Below, piece by piece: positions 37,257-46,613 of a stretch of DNA of 64,000 nt. Origin of the DNA: an uncultured Sinobacteraceae bacterium (GTDB taxonomy: Bacteria; Pseudomonadota; Gammaproteobacteria; Nevskiales; Nevskiaceae); contig CAIJRD010000005.1 in the NCBI GenBank assembly GCA_903822975.1, positions 1-64,000 on the forward strand, written 5' to 3'. The translations under genes were made by a program, and so were the position numbers. The first letter of the stretch is position 1. Each line of letters begins with the position of its first letter. The notes under the pieces are model-generated. The model searched no databases. It was not told the DNA's origin and was given only the letters and a program-made list of their open reading frames with translations.

Positions 37257-38734
37257 CGGCTCTGCTGCGGCATCGGTTCGGTGGAATCCGAAGAGTAAGC
37301 CCTGGCCGCGGAATTCGCTGACTCCGCAGACTCCGCTGCCGAAATAGTCGTGCGCGCAACGCCGCGTTCACCCTGCCAGCGTTTGCGGATTGCCCGCGCG
37401 AGGTCGACGTAGGTGCTGGCGGCGAGAATCATCAGCAAGCTGTCGAACGGAACGCGATAGCGCACTTCGCCCTCGGCAATAAACGCGAGTGCCATCAGAC
37501 CCAGCACCGGCGCCAGCAACAGCCATTCACGCAGGCTGTCGCGGGTCAGATCCATGGTCGGCCGCCAGCGCAGCACGATGCGCGCCGCAGCCGGCAGCAA
37601 TACGAGCCACCAGAACACGCGCTGGAACCAGGCGCCGGCGTCGTGTCGTAGCAGCGTTGCCTGCGGCCACAGCGTCGTCCCATCGAACAGGTCGAGCGCG
37701 TTGCTGAAACTCTGCAGCAGCGCATCCCAGGGATGCTCGGCGATATAGGCTCGAACCAGCTTCAGATTCGCGGCCGAATCGTAGGCGCCGAATTGCAGGT
37801 CGACACTGTCGGTGTAGCCATGCAGCGGTGCGGTGGGGCTGCCGAAATGGAAAAAGTAATTCCGCGCCGGGTCGTGCCAATTGAACATGAACTTGTGGCC
37901 GTAATGACCCTGCAGAATATTCATCGGACCATTGGTTGCGGCCAGGCAGAAATGACCTTCCGCCAGCTCGGTGCAACGCAGGCTCATCGGCACCAACAGC
38001 AGGGCCACACCGGCTACCACCGCTGCGCTCACCGGCACAAGAAAAGGCTTGCGGTGTTTGACTGCGTAGGCGGCGTAGATCAACCCCAGCACCGCGAGCG
38101 GGCCGAAGATCGTCGTCTTGAACGCCGCCGCAACACCGGCTGAAAGCCCGGCGGCCGTCGCCCAGGCCAGTGCGGTCTGCCGCGTGGTCGCATCGATCGC
38201 GCAGATGAACAGGCGCAGTGTCAGCAGCATCAGAAACGTAAATGGATTCTCCGCCAGGAACAGCGCGGCGTAGTGGAACAGCGGCAGGTACAGTGCGAGC
38301 AGCGCCAGTGTGACGACCGCGACCGTATTGCCGTACAGCCGACGCGCGAGCGACCAGCTCAAGCCCATCACGCCGAGCGACAGCAGCCATTGCGCGATGC
38401 TGCTCAGATTCCAAGCCGGATCGAGATTGAACAGCAGCCCGAAAAAGATCGACGCGCCGGGCGGATAGATCGTGTCCGCGATGGTCTTGGTCGAGCCGTC
38501 GAAGAAGTGGCGGCCGCGCTCGGCGTAGCCCCACATGTCGCTGAACATGAAGTGCGTCGCCGGATGCACCACTTCGATGTACAGCAGTCGCGCCAATCCG
38601 CCGACGATCCAACTGGTCCAGACGACGCGCAACTGTAGCGGCGTGAGCGACGTGTTCTCGGACATGGACGATGGGTGCGGTGCGGCTGGAAGTTGCGCAG
38701 TGTGCGGATGCGCGCCCGGTTTATTCAAGTCCAT
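37253..38734 (-). CDS. Polytopic GT-C type glycosyltransferase (ArnT/GT39-like)
   Basis: A 493-residue membrane protein with about ten to twelve helices. The first loop has 'FSDMWGYAERGRHFFDG', where an acidic residue after the first helix is the usual catalytic site in GT-C folds, and 'TIYPPGASIFFGLL' follows. Soluble periplasmic region about residues 270-350. ATG at 38734 is used; an internal ATG at 38665 is an alternative since neither has a strong ribosome site. With GtrA and GtrB it forms a lipid- or surface-glycan modification module; acceptor unknown. Confidence 0.82.
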   Translation of the reverse strand: MDLNKPGAHPHTAQLPAAPHPSSMSENTSLTPLQLRVVWTSWIVGGLARLLYIEVVHPATHFMFSDMWGYAERGRHFFDGSTKTIADTIYPPGASIFFGLLFNLDPAWNLSSIAQWLLSLGVMGLSWSLARRLYGNTVAVVTLALLALYLPLFHYAALFLAENPFTFLMLLTLRLFICAIDATTRQTALAWATAAGLSAGVAAAFKTTIFGPLAVLGLIYAAYAVKHRKPFLVPVSAAVVAGVALLLVPMSLRCTELAEGHFCLAATNGPMNILQGHYGHKFMFNWHDPARNYFFHFGSPTAPLHGYTDSVDLQFGAYDSAANLKLVRAYIAEHPWDALLQSFSNALDLFDGTTLWPQATLLRHDAGAWFQRVFWWLVLLPAAARIVLRWRPTMDLTRDSLREWLLLAPVLGLMALAFIAEGEVRYRVPFDSLLMILAASTYVDLARAIRKRWQGERGVARTTISAAESAESANSAARAYSSDSTEPMPQQSR

Positions 38735-38924
38735 CCGACCGCGCGCGGCACCTTTGAGTCGGCGCGACTGCGGCAGTCACAGGTCGCGGCTAGAATCCGC
38801 GCATGAACAAACAGTCAACGAGTTCGAACCCGGCCCGCATCGGCAGACCGACCGCCGCGCCGCCGCGCCCTGCCATTCGCCGCGCAGGCAGCGCCGGAGA
38901 TTTGCAGCGCGCAGGCCTGCGCCC

Positions 38925-39605
38925 GTGAGCACGATCAAGGCGATTGTCACCGACATCGAGGGCACCACCTCGTCGATCGACTTCGTTCATCGATCGCTGT
39001 TCCCCTATGCGAAGGCGCATCTGCGCAAGTTCCTGCGCGCGCACGCACGCGATCACGAAGTGCAGGACGTGCTGCAGGAACTCGCACAGCTCGAAGGCCG
39101 TCCGCTGACGCTGGAGCAGTCGGCCGACGTGCTGGAAAAATGGATCGCCGAAGATCGCAAAGCGACACCGCTGAAGACGCTGCAAGGCTTGATCTGGGCG
39201 CAGGGCTATGCCGCTGGCGAACTCAAGGGCCACGTCTATCCCGATACGCCGGAGTATTTACGGCGCTGGCATCAGCAGGGCTTGAAGCTGTACGTGTATT
39301 CGTCCGGCTCGGTCGCTGCGCAGAAACTGATCTTCGGACACAGCGATGCCGGTGACTTGACCCCATTGTTCTCCGGCTATTTCGATACGCACGTCGGCGG
39401 CAAACGCGAAGCGGGCTCGTATCGCGCGATCCTGCAGGTGCTGGGATTGCCGGGTGCGTCGGTGCTGTTCTTGTCGGACATCGGCGAGGAACTGGATGCT
39501 GCGCGCGAAGCCGGCATCCTCACCTGCCAACTGCTGCGCGAGGCCAGCGCGAAGCCGGCGGCGACGCATCCGCAGGCGAGGGATTTCAGCGAGGTTGCGG
39601 TCTAG
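38925..39605 (+). CDS. mtnC: Enolase-phosphatase of methionine salvage
   Basis: A 226-residue HAD phosphatase that enolises and dephosphorylates the diketo intermediate to acireductone. 'AIVTDIEGTTSSIDFV' replaces the usual DxD nucleophile motif in the MtnC-specific form D-I-E-G-T-T, 'VYSSGSVAAQKLIFGHS' is motif II, 'GGKREAGSYRAI' motif III, and 'LFLSDIGEELDAAREAG' motif IV. The GTG at 38925 is chosen because the family begins right at the first beta strand; the frame is open far upstream. It is divergent from the glycosyltransferase operon. Confidence 0.94.
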   Translation: MSTIKAIVTDIEGTTSSIDFVHRSLFPYAKAHLRKFLRAHARDHEVQDVLQELAQLEGRPLTLEQSADVLEKWIAEDRKATPLKTLQGLIWAQGYAAGELKGHVYPDTPEYLRRWHQQGLKLYVYSSGSVAAQKLIFGHSDAGDLTPLFSGYFDTHVGGKREAGSYRAILQVLGLPGASVLFLSDIGEELDAAREAGILTCQLLREASAKPAATHPQARDFSEVAV

Positions 39606-39860
39606 GTTCGACCCGGCCTGCGTCGCCGCCGCGGGTTCCGGCGCGGCATCCCGTCGTGTTGTCTGTCGTTGCCCTGGCTGCCCTCGTTGCGCGCCAGTGC
39701 AATCGACGCCGCTGCGGCTGACAGTCCTGAGGACAGCAGGCGCGCGGCAATTTGCGTGGCGTCAAGGCGCTGCCGGCGCGCTGCGCGTCAGGTCGGCAAG
39801 GCGGTTGCGCAATAGAGGCGATCGCGAACCTCGGACGCAGCGAGTGGTCGCTTAGGGGTC

Positions 39861-41198
39861 ATGAATCCGATTCCATCGCCAGCGCAGCGCCTGCTGCATC
39901 ACGGGTCCGCGCCCGCGACGCAAGCAATGGCAGACGCTGAAATCGCCGCGTCGGCTGCCGTCGCGGCCGACCCGTCGAACCGGCCGTTCGCGTCGAATCC
40001 TTCGGCGGCGACGCCGGTGCCAGCTCCGGAACACAGCGTGCGCGCAGCAAGCTCGGCCTCCGCGCGTATCGACGGTCTCGACGGTCTGCGCGCGATCTCC
40101 ATCGTCATCGTGCTGATCGGCCATAGCGGTCGCGTGGCCGGTCATCCGCAATGGCTGAATTCGCTGCGCACGGTCGGTGTAATCGGCGTGGAACTGTTCT
40201 TCGCAATCTCGGGATTCATCATCACCTACCTGATGGTGCGTGAGCGCGAACGCAAGGGCCGCGTCAGCCTGCGGCACTTTTGGGCGCGGCGCGCCTTGCG
40301 CATCCTGCCGCCGCTGGCGGCGATGATGGCGGGCTTCGCGCTGGCCGCAGCACTCGGTGTGTTCGCTTGGTCATGGCCTTCGTTCTGGGGCGCTGCGAGT
40401 TTCACGCGCAACCTCGCCATTCCAGGCTGGCTGCCGGGCGCCGACTGGTTCTTCGGGCACACCTGGAGCCTGTCGATGGAGGAGCAGTTCTATGCGGTGT
40501 GGCCGCTGCTGTTCGTCGCGTTTTATGCGCGCCGCGATCTGGCGCTGGGCCTGCTGCTGACGATCGCCGCCGCACCGCTGGTGGCGCTGATCTGCGAATT
40601 CCATTGGGCGCCGGTGCGCAATCTGCTGCCGTACCTGCCGTATCTCGCCGCGGGTTGCCTGCTGGCGCTGTTGGTGCAGCGCGAACGCGGCCAGAGCAAT
40701 ACGGACAGCAAGGGGGATGCATCTTCGCGCGCCGGCGACACTGAAGCCGAACGCGCTGCAGCAGTTCGAAGCAGCCGAACCCTGCTGCAGCGAATCGATT
40801 CGCTACCGTACCGTGTGCCGCTGATCCTCGTGCTAGCCGGCTGCGCCTGCGTGGTCGCCTGGCTGCGTAACGAACACCGCACGCCGTGGTTGTGGGTGCC
40901 GCTGGATGCGCTGCTGATGCCGGCAACGATCTTCCTCGTGCTTGCGGAAACCGTGCGTCACCACGGTCGTTGGACGCAGCTTCTGTCGTCGGGGCCGTTG
41001 CGGCTGCTCGGCCTGTGGTCTTACAGCCTTTACCTGTGGCAGCAGCTGTTCTTCGGACCGGAGGATGTCTACTCGCATCCCTGGCTGTGGAGCACCTGGC
41101 CGTTCAATCTGGTCGCGGCGCTGACTTGCGGTGCGCTCAGTTACGCGCTGATCGAGCGCGGTAGCATGCGGCTGAAGGCAAGGCTGGGACTCGGCTAG
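39861..41198 (+). CDS. OafA/YrhL-type membrane acyltransferase
   Basis: A 445-residue acyltransferase 3 family protein with about ten helices. 'RIDGLDGLRAISIVIVLIGHSG' (residues 69-90) holds the catalytic His motif, 'GVIGVELFFAISGFIITYLM' and 'RRALRILPP' are family hallmarks, and 'HTWSLSMEEQFYAVWPL' is the conserved second motif. A 65-residue Ala/Pro/Ser-rich N-terminus precedes the first helix. Such enzymes acetylate or acylate surface polysaccharides or peptidoglycan. A GGGGTC purine stretch is the only ribosome-site candidate. The adjacent glycosyltransferases suggest surface-glycan modification. Confidence 0.9.
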   Translation: MNPIPSPAQRLLHHGSAPATQAMADAEIAASAAVAADPSNRPFASNPSAATPVPAPEHSVRAASSASARIDGLDGLRAISIVIVLIGHSGRVAGHPQWLNSLRTVGVIGVELFFAISGFIITYLMVRERERKGRVSLRHFWARRALRILPPLAAMMAGFALAAALGVFAWSWPSFWGAASFTRNLAIPGWLPGADWFFGHTWSLSMEEQFYAVWPLLFVAFYARRDLALGLLLTIAAAPLVALICEFHWAPVRNLLPYLPYLAAGCLLALLVQRERGQSNTDSKGDASSRAGDTEAERAAAVRSSRTLLQRIDSLPYRVPLILVLAGCACVVAWLRNEHRTPWLWVPLDALLMPATIFLVLAETVRHHGRWTQLLSSGPLRLLGLWSYSLYLWQQLFFGPEDVYSHPWLWSTWPFNLVAALTCGALSYALIERGSMRLKARLGLG

Positions 41199-41501
41199 CA
41201 GTTCGCGGCATCCGCGCGAAACCTCGCGAAACCTCGCGACGCGAGGGTCACCTTGGCGCTCTCGCGGCAGCGCCTTCGCGCTGATCGAACGCGCGCAATG
41301 CCGACGACGCTGAGCGTGATGATGAGCGCGACGCTGAGCGATGCGAATCCGCGCGGCATCGGACCGGTCGCATCGCGTGCTCGCCCCACATCGTTGCACG
41401 CGTGTTCGAAAGCAAGACGCCAATGCGCCTGCGCGACGAGCGTCTGGGCGCATGCTCACGTGCCGTTGTTGTGCGACGTACGACGTGCAGCGCGCGATCC
41501 G
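41199..41501 (-). other. Intergenic stretch with a doubtful small membrane ORF
   Basis: A minus-strand frame (41195-41389, 64 residues) contains one hydrophobic run, 'FASLSVALIITLSVVGIARV', that could be a transmembrane helix, followed by an arginine-rich tail. There is no clear ribosome site and it would overlap the acyltransferase end. A GCGAAACCTC direct repeat lies near 41217. Not enough to call a gene. Confidence 0.25.
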
Positions 41502-42053
41502 CTAGCGCGCGTTCAGGTCGCGCGGCGGCTGCCAGCACCAGTGCCACGGCTCGTACAGATAGCCTTCTGCGTTGCCGCGCGGATACGACAGCCAAAAGCC
41601 GAAGCGGGCAGCGTGCTCGCTGAGCCAGGCGAATGCGGTGGTGTTCTCGAAATCCTCTTCCAGCGGTGCGGTGTCGCGCGCGCCGATGTCGATCGCACGG
41701 CCGCTGTGATGTTCGCTGCAGCCGGGCGGCGCATTGACGGTCAGGATCTCGTCGATGCTGCGACCCTTGGCCAGCTTGCCGCGGATCAGCTGCGTCTGGA
41801 ACTCGTAGCTGCGGAACGCCGACAGCAACAAGAGTTCGATGCCGTCGGCCGCTGCGGCCTCGCGCATCGCCATCCATGCGCGCGCGGCGCGCGGCGCGAG
41901 AAACTTGTCGCGACCGTCGGGGCCGAGACCGGCGAACACCAGGCTGCGTGCCTCGGCATAGATTGGCAGGCGCCGTTGCGCGACGACGTCGGTCGTCACG
42001 CCCCATTCGGCCAGCGTGCTGCGGATGCGTGCGCGGGTGGCGACGGCGCTCAT
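41502..42053 (-). CDS. VanY-type D-alanyl-D-alanine carboxypeptidase (M15B)
   Basis: A 183-residue zinc peptidase without signal peptide or lipobox in the predicted protein. 'LLLSAFRSYEFQTQLI' and 'CSEHHSGRAIDIG' (zinc His and Asp) with 'YEPWHWCW' (catalytic Glu and zinc His) match peptidase family M15B, which trims D-Ala-D-Ala from peptidoglycan stems. A secreted location would be expected, yet the N-terminus ('MSAVATRARIRSTLAEWG') is not hydrophobic; it may act on cytoplasmic recycling peptides or start elsewhere. cysQ follows upstream with a 12-bp gap. Confidence 0.85.
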   Translation of the reverse strand: MSAVATRARIRSTLAEWGVTTDVVAQRRLPIYAEARSLVFAGLGPDGRDKFLAPRAARAWMAMREAAAADGIELLLLSAFRSYEFQTQLIRGKLAKGRSIDEILTVNAPPGCSEHHSGRAIDIGARDTAPLEEDFENTTAFAWLSEHAARFGFWLSYPRGNAEGYLYEPWHWCWQPPRDLNAR

Positions 42054-42065
42054 CTCAGGCTGATC

Positions 42066-42878
42066 TCAGGCGGCTGCTGCGAGCTTGTCGCGCCAGCCGT
42101 ACGCGGCATCGCCAATCACAACGAAGCCCGGATTCAGCAGCGAGTCCTTGCCGTTGTAACGCAGCGGCGCCCAGTCCGGCAGCGTCAGCACGGTGGCGCC
42201 TGCGACTTCGGCAACGCACTGACCGGCACCGGTATCCCACTCGGAGGTTGGGCCGGTGCGCGGATAGAAATCGGCGGAGCCTTCCGCGACCAGACAGAAC
42301 TTCAGCGAACTGCCACAGCTGGCGGTCGCGTGCGCCGGCGCGTGCGCGAGGAAGGCGTCGAGTGCGGCATCGCGGTGCGACTTGCTCACCACCAAACACG
42401 GCTGCGCAGGTGTGGCGCGCGTGTGGATCGCCTGACGTGCGCCATCGCGCTCGCTGAACGCGCCAACACCCCGCGCGGCCAGGTAGGTCACGCCGAGTGC
42501 GGGCGCGTAGACCACACCGAGTACCGGCACACCGTGATCGATCAATGCGATGTTGACGGTGAATTCGCCATTGCGTTTGATGAATTCCTTGGTGCCGTCG
42601 AGCGGGTCGACCAGCCAGTACCGCGTCCAGCCGGCGCGCGTGGCGAACGGCAACTGCGCGCCTTCCTCCGACAGCAGCGGCAGCAGCGGATCGAGCGCGG
42701 CGAGTCCCTCGGCGATGATGCGGTGCGCGGCGAGATCCGCCTGCGTCAGCGGTGAGTGGTCGGCCTTTTCGGTGACGGTGATGTCCGAAGCGTAGACCTG
42801 CATGATCGCGGCACCGGCATCGAGCGCGATCCGGCGCGTGTGCTCCAGCAGATTCGCGAGCGGCAGTGCGGTGGTCAT
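42066..42878 (-). CDS. cysQ: 3'(2'),5'-bisphosphate nucleotidase
   Basis: A 270-residue inositol-monophosphatase-fold enzyme hydrolysing PAP, a by-product of sulfate assimilation. 'DHSPLTQADLAAHRII', 'LLSEEGAQL', 'WLVDPLDGTKEFIKRNGEFTVNIALI' (metal site and CysQ-specific 'GEFTVNIALI') and 'SEWDTGAGQCVAEVAGA' are visible. The ATG at 42878 fits the family; the open frame beyond overlaps the divergent phosphatase. Only 45 bp separate it from that gene's ATG. Confidence 0.95.
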   Translation of the reverse strand: MTTALPLANLLEHTRRIALDAGAAIMQVYASDITVTEKADHSPLTQADLAAHRIIAEGLAALDPLLPLLSEEGAQLPFATRAGWTRYWLVDPLDGTKEFIKRNGEFTVNIALIDHGVPVLGVVYAPALGVTYLAARGVGAFSERDGARQAIHTRATPAQPCLVVSKSHRDAALDAFLAHAPAHATASCGSSLKFCLVAEGSADFYPRTGPTSEWDTGAGQCVAEVAGATVLTLPDWAPLRYNGKDSLLNPGFVVIGDAAYGWRDKLAAAA

Positions 42879-42911
42879 CGGTGGCGATTCAGGCGGTCGT
42901 GTGCGAGTCGT

Positions 42912-42923
42912 TATGATAGCGGC
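42912..42923 (+). promoter_or_regulatory. -10 box next to the ATG (possible leaderless start)
   Basis: TATGAT at 42912-42917 lies six bases before the ATG at 42924. A start site seven bases downstream of the -10 would coincide with the A of the ATG, giving a leaderless transcript. There is no Shine-Dalgarno sequence. The -35 (TTCAGG, 42888-42893) is weak. Confidence 0.4.
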
Positions 42924-43622
42924 ATGACCGCCGTGACCGCCGCACCGCCGAGTTCCGATCCCGCCATCATCGATTGGCGCGGCATCGATCACGTGCTGCT
43001 CGACATGGACGGCACGATTCTCGATCTGGCGTTCGACAATTACTTCTGGAGCGAGCTGGTGCCGCAGCGCTACGCTGTGCTGCACGGACTGAGCGTCGAA
43101 GTGGCGATCGAGCAGCTCGCGCCGCAGTTCGAGGGTGCACGCGGCCGGCTCGACTGGTATTGCCTGGATTACTGGAGCCGTCTGACCGGGCTCGACATCG
43201 CCGCGCTCAAGCGCGAGATCCGCCATCGCATCGCGCCGTTGCCGGGATCGGCCGAGTTCATGCGCGCGGTGCGCGATAGCGGTCGCCAACTGTGGATGGT
43301 GACCAACGCGCATCGCCACAGCTGGGAATTGAAGATGGAGCAGACTGGTTTCGCGCCGCACTTCCATCGCATTCTGTCGTCGCACGACTTCGGCGCGCCG
43401 AAGGAAGACCCGCGCTTCTGGCCGGCCTTGCGCGCGCAGCATCTGTTCGAGCCCTCGCGTGCGATCTTTGTCGACGACAGCCTGCCGGTATTGCGCGAGG
43501 CGCTGAATCACGGCTTTGCGCACGTGGTCGCCATTCGTCATCCGGACACGCAATCGCCCAAGCGCGCGATGGACGGGTTCAGCGCAGTGGATCGGCTGCA
43601 GGAACTGCTGCCGATCGCATGA
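42924..43622 (+). CDS. yrfG: HAD-family nucleotidase (YrfG-like)
   Basis: A 232-residue haloacid-dehalogenase-fold phosphatase. 'HVLLDMDGTILDLAFDNYFW' contains the D-M-D-G-T nucleophile motif, 'QLWMVTNAH' motif II, 'HDFGAPKEDPRFW' the conserved Lys and 'AIFVDDSLPVL' motif IV. The run 'LDLAFDNYFWSELVPQRYA' is typical of YrfG, described as a GMP/IMP nucleotidase. The start lacks a ribosome site and follows a -10 hexamer by six bases. It is divergent from cysQ. Confidence 0.9.
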   Translation: MTAVTAAPPSSDPAIIDWRGIDHVLLDMDGTILDLAFDNYFWSELVPQRYAVLHGLSVEVAIEQLAPQFEGARGRLDWYCLDYWSRLTGLDIAALKREIRHRIAPLPGSAEFMRAVRDSGRQLWMVTNAHRHSWELKMEQTGFAPHFHRILSSHDFGAPKEDPRFWPALRAQHLFEPSRAIFVDDSLPVLREALNHGFAHVVAIRHPDTQSPKRAMDGFSAVDRLQELLPIA

Positions 43623-43783
43623 ACGGCGCGTAATCGGTCAACGATGCGCAGGGAACGCGCGATCGCGGCGACTCAGAGCGTGCGCTCACCCGCGTGGCAG
43701 CCACGATCAGAGCGATCGTCCTGGTTCAGAGATTCACTGCCGTCGTCTTTCCGATCGTCTTTCCGATCGTCTTTCAGAGATTG

Positions 43784-46549
43784 ATGAAGACCGCGTCCGC
43801 CGACAGCGTGCTGCGCGCGATCGAGCCGCTGATCTTCGGCCGTCTGCGGCGTCTGACCATTTTCCTGCTGGTCGCCGCCAGCCTGCTGCTACTGCTGCAG
43901 GCCACACGGATCCATTCCGACGCGGGCTTCGAGAAATCGATTCCGCTCGATCATCCCTACATGCAGGTGTACCGCCAGTACCGCGACGAACTCGCCGGCG
44001 CCAACACGCTGCTGATCGCGCTGGAATCCAGCAGTGGCGATATCTACAACGATGCCTTCTTGAGCGAACTGCGCGCAGCGACCGACGCGGTTTTGTTCAC
44101 GCCCGGCATCGATCGTACGCACGTGTATTCGCTGGTGACGCCGAATGTGCGCTACGCCGAAGTGGTCAACGGCGGGCTCGAATCCGGCGACGTGATGCCG
44201 CGCGACTATGCGCCCACCGCCGAAATGTACGCGCGTGTCCGTGGCAACGTCGCCAAGGCGTCGTTGCGCGGGCGGCTGGTCAGTATCGACGAGCGCAGCG
44301 CGATGATTTCCGCCGAGGTGCTGGAGCGCGATCCGGCGACCGGTCGGGCGATCGATCTCGCCGCCGTTGCCGATGCGATCGAAGACGGTGTGCGCGGTCG
44401 CTTCACGCAGCCGCTGCGCTTTCGCTATCGCTTGAAGACCGCGTTCGCGCCGTACGCCGCCGGCGATGTGGTCGGCGAGACCTTTCGCGATCCACGCCGC
44501 TGGCTGTGGCTGCACAAAGTTGCGGTGACGCGCGTCAACGATGCCGGCGAGCTCGAAAGCTTCCGCATCCCCGGCCACCTGCTGGAGGTGGAATCGGCAC
44601 TGAATCCACAGGCGCGGCCCGAGGTCGCGGTGCGCATCATCGGCTACAGCAAGCTGGTCGGCGATGTCAGTGCCGCCGCCGGACAAGTGCTGCTGTTCTT
44701 CGTACTCACCGTGGTCGGCACCATGCTCGCGCTGCGCTGGTATCTCGGCAGTCTGCGGCTGGCGCTGTTGCCCTTGCTGTGTTCGCTGCTCGCGGTGATC
44801 TGGGAATTCGGTCTGCTGGTGACGGTGGGCTACGGCGCCGATCCGTTCGCGATCATGGTGCCTTTCCTGGTACTCGCGGTCAGCACCAGTCACGGCATCC
44901 AGTACGTCAACACCTGGGCTGATCGTGTGCTCGCCGGCGCCGATGCGTTCGAGGCTTCGCGCGGTACATTCCGGCAGTTGTTCATTCCGGGCAGCATCGC
45001 ACTGGTCACCAACGTCGCCGGCTTTCTGACGATCTGCCTGGTGCCGATCGGCAGTATTCGCGAGATGGCGGTGAATGCCTGCCTCGGCATGTTCGCCGTG
45101 ATCATCACCAACAAGCTGATGATGCCGATCTGGCTGTCACGACTGCGGCTCGCACAGGTCGATACATTCCGCCAACAGCGCGCGGCCAAACTCGCGGCGG
45201 GTGAGTGGCTGTGGCAACGGCTGGCGATTGTCACCGACCGGCGCGCGGCGATCGCGTTGCTGGTGGGAGCTGCCGTGGTGCTGTGTATCTCCGGCTGGTA
45301 TCAGCAGCGGCGCGTGATTGGCGATACCGAGGCGGGCGTGCCGGAACTGCGGCCGGATTCGGTCTACAACCGCGACGCGCGCGCGATCGGTGCGCACTTC
45401 GCCATCGGCATCGATCAACTCGTATTCATCGCCGAAACCGATGCCGACGCCTGCGTGCAGTACGAAGCGATGGAACAGGTCGAGCAATTCCGCTGGCATC
45501 TGGAGAATGTCGACGGCGTGCAGGCCACACGCGCGCTGACCAGCGCGGTACGGCAGTCGTACGCGACCTTGATGGAGGGCAGCCCGAAGTTCAACGTGCT
45601 GCCGCGCAATCGCGATGTTCTCGTGGTCGCGTCCGGCGGCATTCCGGTGTCGTCCGGTCTGCTCGACAAGGATTGCCGCGTGATGCCGGTGATCGCCTAC
45701 ACGCGCGACCATCGTGCGACCACGATCGCTGCCATCGTCGGCGCCGCGCAGACCTTGAATCGCGCCAACGCGGCAGATTTCTACAGCCGGCATGCGGAAG
45801 TGGATGCCGCGTACTGCGATGCCAAGACCGAGGCGCGTCGCGAAGCCGGCCGTCGCGACGAGGCCTTGAAGCAGTATCGCGCCGAGCTGCGCGCGGCCGG
45901 CCTGAATGATGTGGATGACAGCAAAGACAGGCATCTGCAGGCACTGATCAACGCAGCTGACGCGGCCGACGCGCGCTTCCGGGCACAGACGCGCGTGTGC
46001 CCGGTGAACTTTGCCAGTGCCGCCGGCAACGTCGGCGTGATGGCGGCGACCAACGAAGTGGTCAAGGCCAAGGAGCTGCCGATCCTGTTCTGGGTTTACG
46101 CGGTGATCGCGCTGCTGGTGCTGCTGTCGTACCGCTCGCTGACCGGCCTGCTGACGATCGGCATTCCGCTGTTGATGGTCAGCGTGTTTGCGAATGCCTT
46201 GATGGCGGCACTGGGCATCGGTCTCAAGGTGGCGACGCTGCCGGTGGTCTCGCTGGCGGTCGGCATCGGTGTCGACTACGGCATCTACGTTTACGACTTG
46301 CTGCAGCACCAGGTCGGGCAGGGTGCTTCGCTGCGCGAGGCTTATGTCGAAACGCTGCGACGCACCGGCAAGGCGGTGATCTTCACCGGCGTATGCCTGA
46401 CCGGCAGTATCGCAACCTGGCTGTTTTCCGATCTGCAGTTCCAGCGCGACATGGGTGCGCTGCTGCTGTTCATGTTCGCTGCCAACATGCTTGGCGCGGT
46501 GCTGCTGGCACCGGCGCTGTTTCGGCTGTTGCAGCGCAGTCGCGCTTGA
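43784..46549 (+). CDS. RND/MMPL superfamily transporter (HAE3-like)
   Basis: A 921-residue export protein with twelve predicted helices in two repeats, each with a large periplasmic loop (about 50-310 and 480-760). TM4 has 'FLVLAVSTSHGIQYVNTWAD' and TM10 'LAVGIGVDYGIYVYDLLQHQ', with Asp in the second half but Ser-His in the first. The ATG at 43784 has AGAGA upstream; the frame opens at 43694 over three 12-bp repeats of GATCGTCTTTCC. The family occurs with DUF1302 and DUF1329 proteins in lipid- and sterol-using proteobacteria. Here the DUF1302 gene is 34 kb away and DUF1329 is not in the window. Confidence 0.9.
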   Translation: MKTASADSVLRAIEPLIFGRLRRLTIFLLVAASLLLLLQATRIHSDAGFEKSIPLDHPYMQVYRQYRDELAGANTLLIALESSSGDIYNDAFLSELRAATDAVLFTPGIDRTHVYSLVTPNVRYAEVVNGGLESGDVMPRDYAPTAEMYARVRGNVAKASLRGRLVSIDERSAMISAEVLERDPATGRAIDLAAVADAIEDGVRGRFTQPLRFRYRLKTAFAPYAAGDVVGETFRDPRRWLWLHKVAVTRVNDAGELESFRIPGHLLEVESALNPQARPEVAVRIIGYSKLVGDVSAAAGQVLLFFVLTVVGTMLALRWYLGSLRLALLPLLCSLLAVIWEFGLLVTVGYGADPFAIMVPFLVLAVSTSHGIQYVNTWADRVLAGADAFEASRGTFRQLFIPGSIALVTNVAGFLTICLVPIGSIREMAVNACLGMFAVIITNKLMMPIWLSRLRLAQVDTFRQQRAAKLAAGEWLWQRLAIVTDRRAAIALLVGAAVVLCISGWYQQRRVIGDTEAGVPELRPDSVYNRDARAIGAHFAIGIDQLVFIAETDADACVQYEAMEQVEQFRWHLENVDGVQATRALTSAVRQSYATLMEGSPKFNVLPRNRDVLVVASGGIPVSSGLLDKDCRVMPVIAYTRDHRATTIAAIVGAAQTLNRANAADFYSRHAEVDAAYCDAKTEARREAGRRDEALKQYRAELRAAGLNDVDDSKDRHLQALINAADAADARFRAQTRVCPVNFASAAGNVGVMAATNEVVKAKELPILFWVYAVIALLVLLSYRSLTGLLTIGIPLLMVSVFANALMAALGIGLKVATLPVVSLAVGIGVDYGIYVYDLLQHQVGQGASLREAYVETLRRTGKAVIFTGVCLTGSIATWLFSDLQFQRDMGALLLFMFAANMLGAVLLAPALFRLLQRSRA

Positions 46550-46613
46550 AGGTCGAAGGCTTCAAGCGCCGCGCGGATGTGGCGTCCGCGCAACTGATCG
46601 CCGATTCGGACTT

